In this document: piece by piece, positions 20,646-31,349 of the stretch | Layout: the number at the start of each line of letters is the position of its first letter | Numbering within the stretch: position 1 is the stretch's first letter | DNA from: Flectonema sp. DT1601 | Lineage: Eukaryota; Euglenozoa; Diplonemea; Diplonemida; Diplonemidae | Assembly: GCA_964019425.1 (NCBI GenBank) | Contig: OZ025791.1 | Span: 968,501-1,032,500 of the forward strand | DNA: 64,000 bases | Reading direction: 5' to 3' | Notes under the pieces: model-generated | The model's input: only the letters and a program-made list of their open reading frames with translations | Database searches by the model: none | Told to the model about the DNA's origin: nothing | Made by a program: the position numbers and the translations under genes

Positions 20646-21223
20646 ATATTTTTGTTTTATTTGGTCTTTGTCTTGTTCTAAATCACAGTGTGCCTATTTT
20701 CTCGATAGAGTCAATAATCAAAACGAAGGAAAAGAAAATAGTTTGACAAAAAGAAATATCGTTTTGAAGGTAAAGGTAGTTTTGTAAAGCTGACAGTGCT
20801 GCGTAAGTTATCTGCAAAGATCAAAATTGATCGATCCCATTTTCTTCTGACACTTGTAACTACTGTTTCCACATGGATTTTATTTGTTCCTTCATGTCTT
20901 CCAGGTGCTCAAAATACTACAGATTTTTGCTATTGGTGCTGGAAATGTCAGTTTCACTATTCACTAAAAGCAAACTTTTTTTTCGCTGTTCAGTAGAAGT
21001 GATAATGAGGCAATGATGTTGACAGTAGTTAGTTGTGCTTCAGAGACACGTGGTGTAAGAACGTCCAAATAATCTGAGAAAAACTCTTTGTGAACTTGTC
21101 ACGCGTCCCCCATCAGAAGCAGCGGTGTTTGTTTAGAAGAGAATTGTGAGGGGATTTAAAATTACTCAACGCAGTTTTCAGGGTTCACAAGGCCCTTTTT
21201 TTGTAGAGTTGGCGTTTTAGAGT
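20646..21223. other. Intergenic region
   Basis: Nothing coding is recognised. It separates the LRR gene from retroelement remains. Confidence 0.5.
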
Positions 21224-21625
21224 TGGCGAAGGGTTGGGGAGGCCGCCGCTGAGAACATCGGGGGCATGTGGGAAGCATTCAAAGAGCAACAGGTTCTACA
21301 ACAGCAACAACAAGATAACATCATCCAGCAGCTCACACAGCAACAACAAGATCAGCAGAACCAGAATACAGCATTGTTCCAGAGTATCAATCAACAACAG
21401 GTCCATCAGGAACAACAGGCAGCCGTGATACAAGGTATCATGCAGGAATTAGCGAGTGAAAACGTTCTAGCAACAGCAGGGTGAAAAGATATACTGCCCA
21501 CTCAATAAAGAGAGGTGCGATAAGTCATCTGTTGGAAGTTCTGGCATTGGACCAAGGGCAGCAAGGACTCACAGAAGGGCTGATAAGCAGGCTGGCCAAG
21601 CATGCAGGGGTGTCGGCTGACCCCT
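21224..21625 (+). mobile_element. Fragment of a DIRS/VIPER-like element (gag C-terminal part)
   Basis: This fossil fragment matches the coiled, glutamine-rich C-terminal half of the gag-like region at 22139-23071: both share AENIGGMWEAF and a Gln-rich stretch. It is a second, partial copy lying just upstream of the longer one, and is clearly incomplete. Confidence 0.65.
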
Positions 21626-22082
21626 AGTAACATGTTTATACTTTTATGTGTTTACCAACGATTCTAAAGCTACAGTTTCTGTTAAATATATTTCAGTAAT
21701 TTGCAGCATCCCAAAGCACCGTTTCACCAAGCATCGAATTTTTCGATGCGTTCCCATAATGTAAATCCAACATTATGATTATTAGTTTCTTAATACCAAT
21801 TCTTAATTCACACCCATTTATCAGATTTCGAACCCCGTTTCGCGCATACCTTTTTCACGAATTTTAAATTGGCAACCCAACGAACAGAACTGGGACCGGC
21901 AGCGGCGTCCAGCCCATCCATGGCGGACCCACCACAACCCCAACGCGGTGACCTACTCGCATGGGTAGTCCACCAAGTTGACCATTGTTTAGTTTATTGA
22001 TATCACCGAGTGATTTGTTTCTCATGTTTCCTTTCTTCCAAACAGGTGCCCAAAGGATGCAAGATAATTACTGTACTTTATT
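21626..22082. other. Spacer between two retroelement remnants
   Basis: No gene is seen. It includes a perfect 8-bp hairpin (CATAATGT with ACATTATG, near 21757-21779) and a GC-richer patch at 21880-21975 unlike its AT-rich surroundings, probably part of the element. Confidence 0.4.
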
Positions 22083-25000
22083 GTTCTCACACCCCTGTAT
22101 TCATCACAAGAAAACTTATATTTAAATTAAGTTAAAGAATGACTCGTGTAAATTTTGAGTTCCCTGAGTTCTTAATTGAGACTTGGAAGGCGCAGATGGG
22201 TGAGGAACCACCAAAGAAGCTCGATAATATCAATCTGGACGAGCTGGTTGCAAGCATCCCCTTTAGTATCGACTTAAGTACATTGAGATCCGACAAGGAG
22301 ACAAGAAGGTTGATCCAAGGCACACTGGCCATGTGTCTCGGGATCTCCAATGATGCGGCCAAGACACTTTCGATGAATAAGTGTCTAGTAATACTTGGTG
22401 TGTTATCAAGGAGCCGCCTGCAGTTGGTCAACCAGAGCGCCGCCCGGATGAGCGAGCGGATATCCAAGGGGGGGTCGGATAGGCTGGTGACGCACGACGA
22501 GGCGGAGGATGCGATGGGATCGCTGCAGCAGAGCACAGACACACTGAGAAGTGATACCAAGCAGGGGTTCGACTCGCTGAGAAGCGAAACGCAGACGGCG
22601 TTTAGCCAGTATCAGAGGGAGAGCCAATCAGTGAGGAGAAGGGTTGGGGAGGCCACTGAAAAAGCCGAGAACATCGGAGGCATGTGGGAGGCCTTCAGAG
22701 AACAACAGACCCAACAACAACAACAACAAGCTAGCGTTATCCAGCAAATCACACAACAGCAGAGAGATCAGCAAAAGCAGAATGCGGAAGTGATCCAGAA
22801 AATCTTACAAGAAATAGCAGATCTGAAGAACGGGTTGACTACGGCTCAACAAGTCGGGGGGGCAGCACAGCAACAACCAGCACCGGGGTCGAACGAAGCG
22901 ATGACACGGGAGGTGACTGATCCGTCTGCAGGCAGGGATGTAACAAAGTGGGCATCCGTTATGAAGTCAGGAAAGACCGAGGCACTGATCCATGGGATCA
23001 GGGGGCGGTATGTGAACGGTCTGGAGTACAAGGTTGGTGGGGCCAGCTACTTGGCTTCTTCAGGCAGTTGAAGAACTTCGTTCTCGGTTTGGAGTACGTT
23101 GAAGGGTGGGAGGAGAACCAGTTGGGGAACGAGCTGTTGGAGCAACTGCGGATGCAGTATTACTTTTGCAAGGATGGTAGAAGAGATCAGAGTTGGAGAT
23201 GATCTTAGAAGTTGCATCGGAGGACCCTCTGGAGAAAGCAAACGCAATAGCGAAGAGAAATAGAAATGCGAAGATGCAACAACCGAAACGGAAAGGGGGG
23301 AGATCGTTTGTCTCTACGTATCCATCGTCGGGAAACGGGAGAGGGTTCGCGAAGTGACCAGCCGACCGGACCCTGCAAGTAACAACAAAACCAACGTTCC
23401 TAAAACGAAGGTTAGACACGCAAGTATTGGAAACATCCCCATTGCCAAAGTTAAAGTTGAGCCCGCAAGACTTATGCAGAAGCACTCAAGACAGGTGTTG
23501 AGGAGCAGCCGACTAAAAACAAGGTTAGGAGGATCTGTAAGTTTAATCGTTCAAGACCCGGACAACCTTGTAAAATCCGCAGTCCGAGGATTCCCCAGCG
23601 GAAGGGAGATGAAAATAAGCTCAGTTGGAACAGAAGAGATCGCAGATTCAACGGAAACAATGCCCTCAGAAGGATTAGAAGGAAATGTGGTTGGGAAGAT
23701 CCTGTTGGACATGATGGAGGGATGCCCAGGAGGGACGAAGAGGCGGCATGCCGAGGATTCCGTCACATACATGTCAATGCACGGCTCTCGAAGAGGGCAA
23801 CTTCGAAGTTGGCAGAGAAACATGCAAGAGAATTGGTTGAGTGTGGTATTGCAGTGCCGAGTGATTCTGTACCGCTGTCTCGGAATGTACCATTTACAGT
23901 GTATGAGGAGAGGGAGACGGGGAACAGACAGCGGTTCATCCTCTGGACAAAGAGCAGAACGAACTGATCCCGTCTGGGAGATATGAACCATTCGTTCCAC
24001 TGCAGCACATTTCTTGTTACCTGGATGCTGTACATTCGGAGGTGGCATCCTGCAGGGACTTCAAGACTGGATTCTACCAGGTCTGCATACCTGAAGGGTC
24101 AACTTCACTCTTCAGTTTCTCTGATTCGGCTGGGAAGGTTTATTCTTTGACTCGACTTCCGATGGGTCATGTGTGTGCCCCAGAATTGATGAACACCATC
24201 GCTGCAGTAGTTGCTGGTGACCCGCTGTTCGTTAAGAAAGAATTTGCGGAGGAGGAAGTTGGGATTCACTGGTGGATCGATAACATTAGGTTATTTGGTC
24301 CCAAGGAAGGTTAAATGCGCAGCTGAGAGGATGGACTCCTTTGCCAGAATGGCAAACATCACATGGAAACCAAGTGATACTGTGGATCTCTCTCCGGAGT
24401 TCTTGGGGATCACCTTTGATCACCATACGGACAGGGTGAGCTTGGGGACCAAGAATTGGGAGAAAAATCAAGAACACCAACCTTGATTCATTGACTGCAT
24501 CGGAGTTGGAGTCCTTAGGAAGTCGCCTGTTGCATGCCAGCTCCATTGTTGGAGTTCCACCTGGGAAGTACTGGTTTAGCTTGAAGTATCTTCGCAGGGT
24601 CACAAATTACTTGAACAAGGGGACCCTACAAGTACAGCAGGTAAAATTGCCCCGTTCAGTAAGGAGGGAATTAGAAATGTGGATCGGTGCTGTGCAGAAG
24701 GAGAGGGTGCTCGATTTAATTGGGAATATCCGTGCTTATGGTGGCTGTGTGTTTGCTTCTCCGGTTTCAAGCACAGCAAGGGGGATAGTGCTTGCAAGTG
24801 ATACACCGGAACACGTGGATTCTAGTTCCCCACAAGAAGTATGGGCCCACAAGTTCCTGGAACGGTTGGGCACACTGTCGTGGAACCACTGCGAAAGTAG
24901 CGTGCATTTGGAGACTTTTTATACACCATGATATTTATAATTACGGTATTTCCTTTTTTCCTTTTTTTTTTTTTTTACAGATTTTGTTAAAAGCACAAAC

Positions 25001-25208
25001 ACTTTTAAAAAAAATGAAGCTTCCATTTTGTTCATAGATCTGCCCCAGTTACTCAGTGTAACTCGGAAGCTCTTTCAGACACCACGCTGTTTCTTTTTAT
25101 TTATATAAGCCAATGTCTCTATTAGTTTTTCTGACGATATCAAATATTTCTATCCCTTTATCAGTTCTCACACCTGTTCATCACAAGAAAACTTATATTA
25201 AATTAAGT
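22083..25208 (+). mobile_element. Fossil DIRS/VIPER-like retroelement
   Basis: An old tyrosine-recombinase-order (DIRS/VIPER-like) element. Parts in order: a gag-like region with a Gln-rich coiled coil (22139-23071), a poorly conserved linker (about 23100-23990), a reverse-transcriptase region (about 24030-24310; LPMGHVCAPELM and WIDNIRLFG resemble VIPER/DIRS motifs) and an RNase H-like region (about 24490-24930). No recombinase region was recognised. The coding part is broken in several places. A related 45-50-bp sequence flanks it at 22083-22132 and 25164-25208. Its degenerate state suggests an old insertion. It lies where the two gene clusters converge. Confidence 0.65.
24907..24948 (+). 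repeat. Partial copy of the MITE-like element's right end
   Basis: The sequence matches 2549-2585 (right end of the inverted-repeat element) with a 5-nt insertion and a few substitutions. It abuts the end of the recognisable retroelement coding part. Confidence 0.65.
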
Positions 25209-27198
25209 CCCACCCTTCCCCCGCCGGTGTCCCGTCGAATCGAAACGGCCCGACACAACCTACACAGTGCACCGCAAAGATCTCAGTTAACTGCATGTTC
25301 ATTCAATTAAGTATACTTCTCTTTCCCCGGTGCATACAGTTTTGGAAGGCTAATTACCACACAACCCCCTGCAATGCACGGAATTACTTATAATTTTTGT
25401 GAGCCCTTGTTTTCACCCCCTCAGGTACCACACTTTTTGAGATTTTTATAACGGGAATTAGGGTTTGATTCTGGAGGGAGCCTGAGAAACGGATCGTCTT
25501 TTCGCGTTAGTGCGAGGTGCAGTTGTCTGAGGAGCACGCCTTGTCGGTTCTTGTATTCCCGAAGTGCTTGTATTTTCGGAGGCATGCAGATGTTGCCTTT
25601 TCCCACTACGATCTAGTATCCTCATTACCGGTCCTGGCAAATCCGCGACGACATACTCAGCTGGTATCTGTGTGACACTTCATTGAGAGAAGTTAAGCTG
25701 GGGCTGAAGGGAATAATAAGTGAGAAAAAATGCCAATCTCTGATGCATTTACTACAATGCCCTCGCCAGAACCAAACTGCTCAACCAGTGTTCTCAGAGT
25801 TTCCATCTTGATTCTTAAAGGATAAGATCATCTTCAGCAGACCATAGTCAGTTGTAAGCAACCTCATTAAGAATTTTGCTATCTGTTTTGAAAAAATAAA
25901 GAACCGTAACCCTTCACGTTTCTTCAATAATAAGTTCAGTTCGCAAATAAGGAGGAAGGATGAAATAAAATAAAAGAAAAATTGAGATGATTTGCAGGAA
26001 ATAACTTTTTTTTTTTTTTGAGAACGATAAGCAAAAGTGCTAGTTAGTAAGTGGCATTATCTTCCCAGCTGCCCTTGCCCGTTGACTAACATATTAGCCA
26101 TGATCGGGGGAACTTTGATACGATACGAAAAGATTTGGGGGAAGGGAGATTCCATTCAATTTCTAAAACATTTCTTGAAAATAATCACATCCCATACCAC
26201 GAAAGAAAATAAAAAATCCACCAAGCTAATCCATCTAAAAGGATGATAACGATACCAACCTGTAAGGGCAGAATCAAAAGACAGCTCAAAATGACCGTCA
26301 GTTTTAGGTCTTAACTGCTGAGGACCAAAAATGTCATAGATACCTGCGAATAGACACCTAAATAAAAGTGTAAATATTTTTTTCTTTTTCTTTTTTTTTT
26401 AAAGTCAAAAAAAATACGGGTGTAAAAATACCACAATAAATAAAACGTGGTGAACTTTCTTTTAATTATGCAAAGGGAGAAGAGGTGACATATTTATAAG
26501 AATATAAATAATTGAATCATCAAAGTTAACTAATAATATTACTAACAATATTAACAATTCGTCCAGGACCAGTCAACTTGGTCGTCTCGGGACGCCAGAA
26601 AGCGAGTAGGGAATATAGCGTCCTCGGAAACCACCGCACAGTCAGGCGACAAATAAAATACCAAGCGATTCCTTAGGATTCTCGGAACGAGTTTAATTAA
26701 AAGTAACTTCCTGTGTTTGTTTGATGGTCTTTATTTAGTTCCTGACGAATTAATTTACAACTCGAGGGATAGGTAACTTTTTAGATGATTAAAGGCTCAC
26801 TTAACCTGCCCCTCAATTAATAACCATATGAGACTGTTTACTGGTAATGTTGGGCATCGGAGCACTCTTTGGATTAAGGTGAGAGATTCTTTTTTTCTTT
26901 TATGTAAAGGGAGAGAAGGTGACACATTTATAAGAATATAAATATTAAAAACCCCACGTCAAAGAATGTAACCAGCATCCACAAAAAATAAAAAGTTATT
27001 GCAATCCAATGACAGAAGAAACCGACACATCAGTAACTTCTAAAAATATTATGAAAAGCAAGGCAGCGTACTATGAAGGGATGAGATAGAGAATGGTGTA
27101 AATAAAAAGGAAGAAAGTCACAAATTATTATACATTGAAGCGGACTTGTTTACCTCTTGAATTGTAACAATTCAGAATGCAGAATGCACAGGAATTCC
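25209..27198. other. Convergent strand-switch region
   Basis: Genes to the left point right and genes to the right point left, so transcription from both sides ends here. No host gene is recognised. It holds a short GC-richer open stretch on the minus strand (about 25455-25675) that may be a retroelement scrap, and a 44-bp direct repeat at 26467 and 26901. In organisms with polycistronic transcription such a region would be a shared termination zone. Confidence 0.55.
26467..26944. repeat. 44-bp direct repeats, 434 bp apart
   Basis: Copies at 26467-26510 and 26901-26944 match at about 40 of 44 positions and share GACA-ATTTATAAGAATATAAATA. They lie in the gene-free strip downstream of the first sensor gene. 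Confidence 0.8.
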
Positions 27199-29127
27199 TT
27201 ATTTAGCTTCACATTTCTCGGATACAATCAGCCCAGTTTTTCTGTAATCGTCAGCTCTGACTGTTTCAGCTGTGTCTGGATGAAGACTGACTACTCGCGA
27301 CATAAAACAGACTTGCGTAGGAAAAGGATGAGCTTCATGGACCCAGGACATATCGACATCTCCTTTACCTTCTACTTTCAAGGTTTCCGGAATCAAGTCA
27401 CGATGTTTACGTTCACCACTTTCAAGGTACATCCCAATCGCCTCGTTCACTTCAGTCACGGCTGTGTTAGTATTGCGACAGAGATCATACATCCACTCTT
27501 CTTGAGCAGCTTCCGCAATTGCAAGGAGTGTGAATGCTTTCAACTTCCTGGATTCCGCTTTGTAATTGTCGTACATTTGAACCTTACTGCGGCACAAAAA
27601 CGAAGCACCGGGAACTGCAATGGATGTTTTCTCATCAATCAGGTTGTGAAGACTCAATCTGGCCGCAAGGGAACTGAGTACCTCCGCTGTTTGATTCGAC
27701 TGCCCCAAATTAACAAACCCTCGCTGATGGTCTCCTCCAATGTTGCCACAGACGTCTTTGCTGTGGCAGCAGCCAAAAGTGACACCTTCTAATTCAGCAA
27801 CGCTGTGATGAATTAGATCCATTGCTGAAGATATCTTCCCTCTATAGGTTATGTAGAATACTCCCGCTGGTGACATTGAGAGGTTTCCCTTCGTTCTGCT
27901 GGACATCAGAAATAGCCAATTAGAAAGTTGAGCAAACTTTTTGCAAACATTCTGATGCTCTGAGTGATTCACCTGACCTTCTGCGAACTTATTAGAAACA
28001 GCAACAATCGTACATGGACGACGGTCAAGTCCGAGTGCGAGACGAGAAGCAACCTTTACAGACTGGGATGTTGCTGTTGATGCTGACAACGATTGTGCTG
28101 TTCCGGAACACGTACTCTGCTTGGCACCACCATCCGACTCATCACTGTCACCGTCAATCAAGTGAGATGGTAAGTAAGGTTTATACAGCTTCAGGTTCCC
28201 AGCAATGATAAGAAACGCCACTTGCAGCTCATCTGGGTTCTCCAATTCATTTAAATATTCGACCTCTTCAAGACGGAACCCACTTATCGACTCGGCAATC
28301 CTACTGGCCTGCACCTTGCTGCTGTACAGGTCTCGACATTGCTGAATACTTCTCCAATGCTCTATGCTGGTGTAGATCAACAACCCCGTCAGAATGGCGA
28401 TGACACCAAACCCGAGAACCGAAATGATCGAGCTGGTACGAGTGGTGCCATCCAACGAGGAAAGCCTCTCCTCAGACCGCGCAAAGAAATCATCAATCGG
28501 CTTCATGATGCCAGCCTTCTCACGATGGTAAGGCAAACCATGTACCAATCCCATCGCGTATGTTTGATTAGGAGGAGCTGACACACTGAACTCCTGCAGC
28601 TGCTCCACAGTCAGCCCGCTGGTGTTGACATTCACATTCTGATCTGTCGGCCGGTATTTCCCAATCATCGCGTGGTAGGCTACGTTCTCAAGATCGATCA
28701 AAGCATCGCTTCTGCTCTTTGCCAACGTAACCATACCCAATTCCTCAGCGGTGAACCCAGCCTGTTTCATTCTGGAATCCAACGACGATGGCGGCCCACT
28801 CGGCCTCGGTTGACCCCCCGTCACGTACAAGTCCCAGTAAATCCTGTGCGGATAAATGGGGAGTGGCATCTTACCGTCTCTGATCGAGATCACGTCCAGG
28901 AAATAATCCCAATACGATGAGTTACCTGTTACCGTGTACGTCCTCACGAACCTCGTCAGGTCATCCGAACTCTGTCTCAACTCCGTCGCCAGTCGCAGTG
29001 TCTTCAACATCGTGTCGTTGGAATCGGTGATCTTCTTCTGCAGCTGATAGTTTATTATAATTATCGTCAGTAGCAAAGCCACGCATAACAGATTTATTCC
29101 AATTACCAACTTTGCGTTGACGGCCAT
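27199..29127 (-). CDS. Membrane sensor with degenerate class III cyclase homology domain, copy 1
   Basis: A 642-residue protein. A first transmembrane helix at about 7-29 is followed by an extracellular sensor of some 200 residues (RQSSDDLTRFVRTYTVTG, RDGKMPLPIY, HRIYWDL) that resembles input domains of bacterial sensor kinases. A second helix lies at 234-255. Inside the cell, LKLYKPYLPSHLI (about 312-324) is a linker seen in protist signalling proteins, and residues 371-600 look like a class III nucleotidyl cyclase: CGNIGG, RGFVNLG, TAEVLSSLAARL, LIDEKT. The usual metal-binding aspartates are missing (TIVAVSNKFAEG where DI-GFT is expected; AGVFYITY where GD-F is expected), so it is probably a pseudoenzyme. 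The start ATG lies 15 nt after a T-rich CAACACAG acceptor. It is a paralogue of 31350-33275, with a near-identical sensor part. Confidence 0.75.
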   Translation of the reverse strand: MAVNAKLVIGINLLCVALLLTIIIINYQLQKKITDSNDTMLKTLRLATELRQSSDDLTRFVRTYTVTGNSSYWDYFLDVISIRDGKMPLPIYPHRIYWDLYVTGGQPRPSGPPSSLDSRMKQAGFTAEELGMVTLAKSRSDALIDLENVAYHAMIGKYRPTDQNVNVNTSGLTVEQLQEFSVSAPPNQTYAMGLVHGLPYHREKAGIMKPIDDFFARSEERLSSLDGTTRTSSIISVLGFGVIAILTGLLIYTSIEHWRSIQQCRDLYSSKVQASRIAESISGFRLEEVEYLNELENPDELQVAFLIIAGNLKLYKPYLPSHLIDGDSDESDGGAKQSTCSGTAQSLSASTATSQSVKVASRLALGLDRRPCTIVAVSNKFAEGQVNHSEHQNVCKKFAQLSNWLFLMSSRTKGNLSMSPAGVFYITYRGKISSAMDLIHHSVAELEGVTFGCCHSKDVCGNIGGDHQRGFVNLGQSNQTAEVLSSLAARLSLHNLIDEKTSIAVPGASFLCRSKVQMYDNYKAESRKLKAFTLLAIAEAAQEEWMYDLCRNTNTAVTEVNEAIGMYLESGERKHRDLIPETLKVEGKGDVDMSWVHEAHPFPTQVCFMSRVVSLHPDTAETVRADDYRKTGLIVSEKCEAK

Positions 29128-29317
29128 TTTTGTGAACGTGCACTGTGTTGAGAAATGAAAAAATGAGAATGGAAATACCTTTTTTCAAACAAACTTGTTA
29201 CGTCCCATAGCGCTTGCTTAGCGGGTAATTCAGTTTCAAGCCGTCAAGGTATAAAATATTAACCTCCGACAGCTTCATATTTCAGTTCGACTATGTGAAC
29301 CAGCGAAGTGACTGAAG

Positions 29318-30133
29318 TTACTTCGTTGGTTGATGGTCATCTTCCTCATCAGTCCAAAGCGAAACATTTTCACGCAATCTGTCGAGCACTGCTTGGGCGT
29401 GAACTCTTTCATTTGGTACCAGCGCGTCTATGATGACATTCGCTTCGACGAATGCCTGCTTCGCGATATCAACACCCTGCTCAGGTGATTTCATTACTTC
29501 GTAATAAAATATCGAACGGTTGAGAGCGACTCCGAGACGAAGAGGATGAGCGGCAGGAAGCCATTCGTCGGCAAGTCGGGCTGCAGTTTTATACGAACAT
29601 TCCGCCTGATTTCGGGGAACTGTGTCAGGAGCAGCATCATTGCTGTCACAAAGGTAACGATGGTAGTCACCAATCATTGTGTGCAGTAGCACATGCGACG
29701 CCGCGTCAATTTCAGGGATTCGAAGTCGTTCCAAAATGGGAGGCAACAGTTTGATAGCATCCTCACATATCGCGCGGATGTCTCGCTCGCTATCTGACTT
29801 AACGTCATTGAGATACGATTCGTCTGATGTTCCATCGACTCGCAATAGTCTCAGAGCTCCTCTGTGGCTGTCGACGTTCAATTTAAAAGCAGCGCACAGT
29901 AATTCCACCTCCTTCAGACTTAAGCCTGGTGCTACCTTTAAAAGTGATATAGCGCAGACCAACATTTCAGGTCCCCTCCCAACCTCCTCCAGCAACGTAG
30001 CGATCCCGCTTAGCGCTTCCACATTCTTCGGTGGTACATAAGCGTCTAACGGGACTGGTTTTATTAAAAAGTCTTCGGGATCTGTCATAAGGTACTTCTC
30101 TCTTATTGATTCATTTTGTTTTGCTGACAACAT
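29318..30133 (-). CDS. Divergent 14-3-3 protein
   Basis: A 271-residue phosphopeptide-binding adaptor of the 14-3-3 family. The conserved helices are readable: LCAAFKLNVDSHRGALR (phosphate-pocket Lys and Arg kept), MIGDYHRYLCDS (the Arg-Tyr pair kept), AAHPLRLGVALNRSIFYYE and QAVLDRLRENVSLWT. The first 70 residues and the middle loop are diverged and the C-terminal tail is short and acidic. I chose the Met at 30133, the first ATG after a TTTTTCGCAG acceptor near 30216, which gives a normal 14-3-3 length; the frame is open further upstream but that part looks non-coding. It lies between the two paralogous sensors, on the same strand, which hints that it could bind their phosphorylated tails, but that is speculation. 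Confidence 0.85.
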   Translation of the reverse strand: MLSAKQNESIREKYLMTDPEDFLIKPVPLDAYVPPKNVEALSGIATLLEEVGRGPEMLVCAISLLKVAPGLSLKEVELLCAAFKLNVDSHRGALRLLRVDGTSDESYLNDVKSDSERDIRAICEDAIKLLPPILERLRIPEIDAASHVLLHTMIGDYHRYLCDSNDAAPDTVPRNQAECSYKTAARLADEWLPAAHPLRLGVALNRSIFYYEVMKSPEQGVDIAKQAFVEANVIIDALVPNERVHAQAVLDRLRENVSLWTDEEDDHQPTK

Positions 30134-31349
30134 TAAAATTAAAGGATCCGTGAAATCACAGTCGGTCGGCAAATCTTGAAAAGAATGTGGTCGGAATTTG
30201 CGGGAACTCGCGACTGCGAAAAAAGCAAAAACGTTTTTTGTGTGTTTGCAAAACTTCTGACTAGCAGCATGAAAACGAAAAGCGAGCATTGTGAAATAGG
30301 TAATACGCATAAAGCCTAACAAAGGAACGTTGTAACCCGCAAATACGTCAACAACAAGAAAAAAGGAAGAGTTGCTACTACCGCCTAGCTTAAATATAAA
30401 GTCATCTTTGTGAACGTGCCCTGTGTTGAGAATGAAATAGAACCAGCAGAACACCAATATCACAATAACACCTCAACAAAAGGCCCTAATTGTGGTTGTA
30501 ATTAATGATTTTTTTTAAAAAAAATCAACGCTAAAAAGCGAAGCTAAAATCAGCTTGGTGGTAAGTGATCTTGTGTACGGTACTAATGAATTGAGAGATG
30601 TTTCTCCGACGAATGAGCTGTAATTAACATCATATGAATGGTCGTAAGAAACACAATAAATAAAATAAATAAAAAAGTTAGAAAGAGGAAGATAGAAATG
30701 AACTGTCGGAGGGGGGTCATGGAAATGGTTGAAAAACCATATCCTTGATTGGTAATGGAACGGTTGAGCTGAAAACTATGCAACGATTGCAAACGAAAAC
30801 TACATATTAAGGAATAATAACAAAAAATGTACACTCAAGTGTGAAGTGCTTTTACGAGTTAATCAGTGATTATAAATCTACTGACCGATCACCAAGAATG
30901 AAGACTGCAACATACCAATACAAAATTTAACCAGACGATGACATTATAAAAACGGAGAGAGAGTAAAACAGGCAGAGTAAAACAGGAAGAGTAAAACGGT
31001 TAAGTAGTAAATTAATGATAACATGTCGATTCTTCGATACGTCTTATACACTGAAAAAAACTGAAATACCGCAGAGGCTACGCGAACGTAGAGCACCTCT
31101 TGCTTATGTTACCGTAACAAATAGAAATTAGGGACTGCACCATATGGTCACTTGGTGCTAGTGTTGTACAATGCACGTAGTCAGCTAATTCTGCTGACCA
31201 ACAAAGAAAAAGCTAAACATACGAAGTAAACATACGTTTGGGAAGTTGGGTACAATCGAACAGTTACTGGTTTTTTTCGATAACAACAATAGTGACTGAC
31301 TGTAAATACCACTTAGTGCTAACTAACTTACATATGATGAATGGCATTC
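30134..31349. other. Intergenic region with duplicated leader sequence
   Basis: No further gene is seen. At 30403-30437 (minus strand) it carries a close copy of the splice-acceptor leader that precedes the first sensor gene (29125-29160). Otherwise it is AT-rich with nothing recognised. Confidence 0.5.

Noticed and set aside
25455-25675. GC-richer minus-strand open stretch of about 75 codons
   Set aside because: It could be a retroelement scrap, but no motif identifies it and it has no start or acceptor.
30134-30463. N-terminal extension of the 14-3-3 frame
   Set aside because: The extension crosses a strong splice acceptor, is hydrophobic and low in similarity, and is not needed for a full-length 14-3-3.
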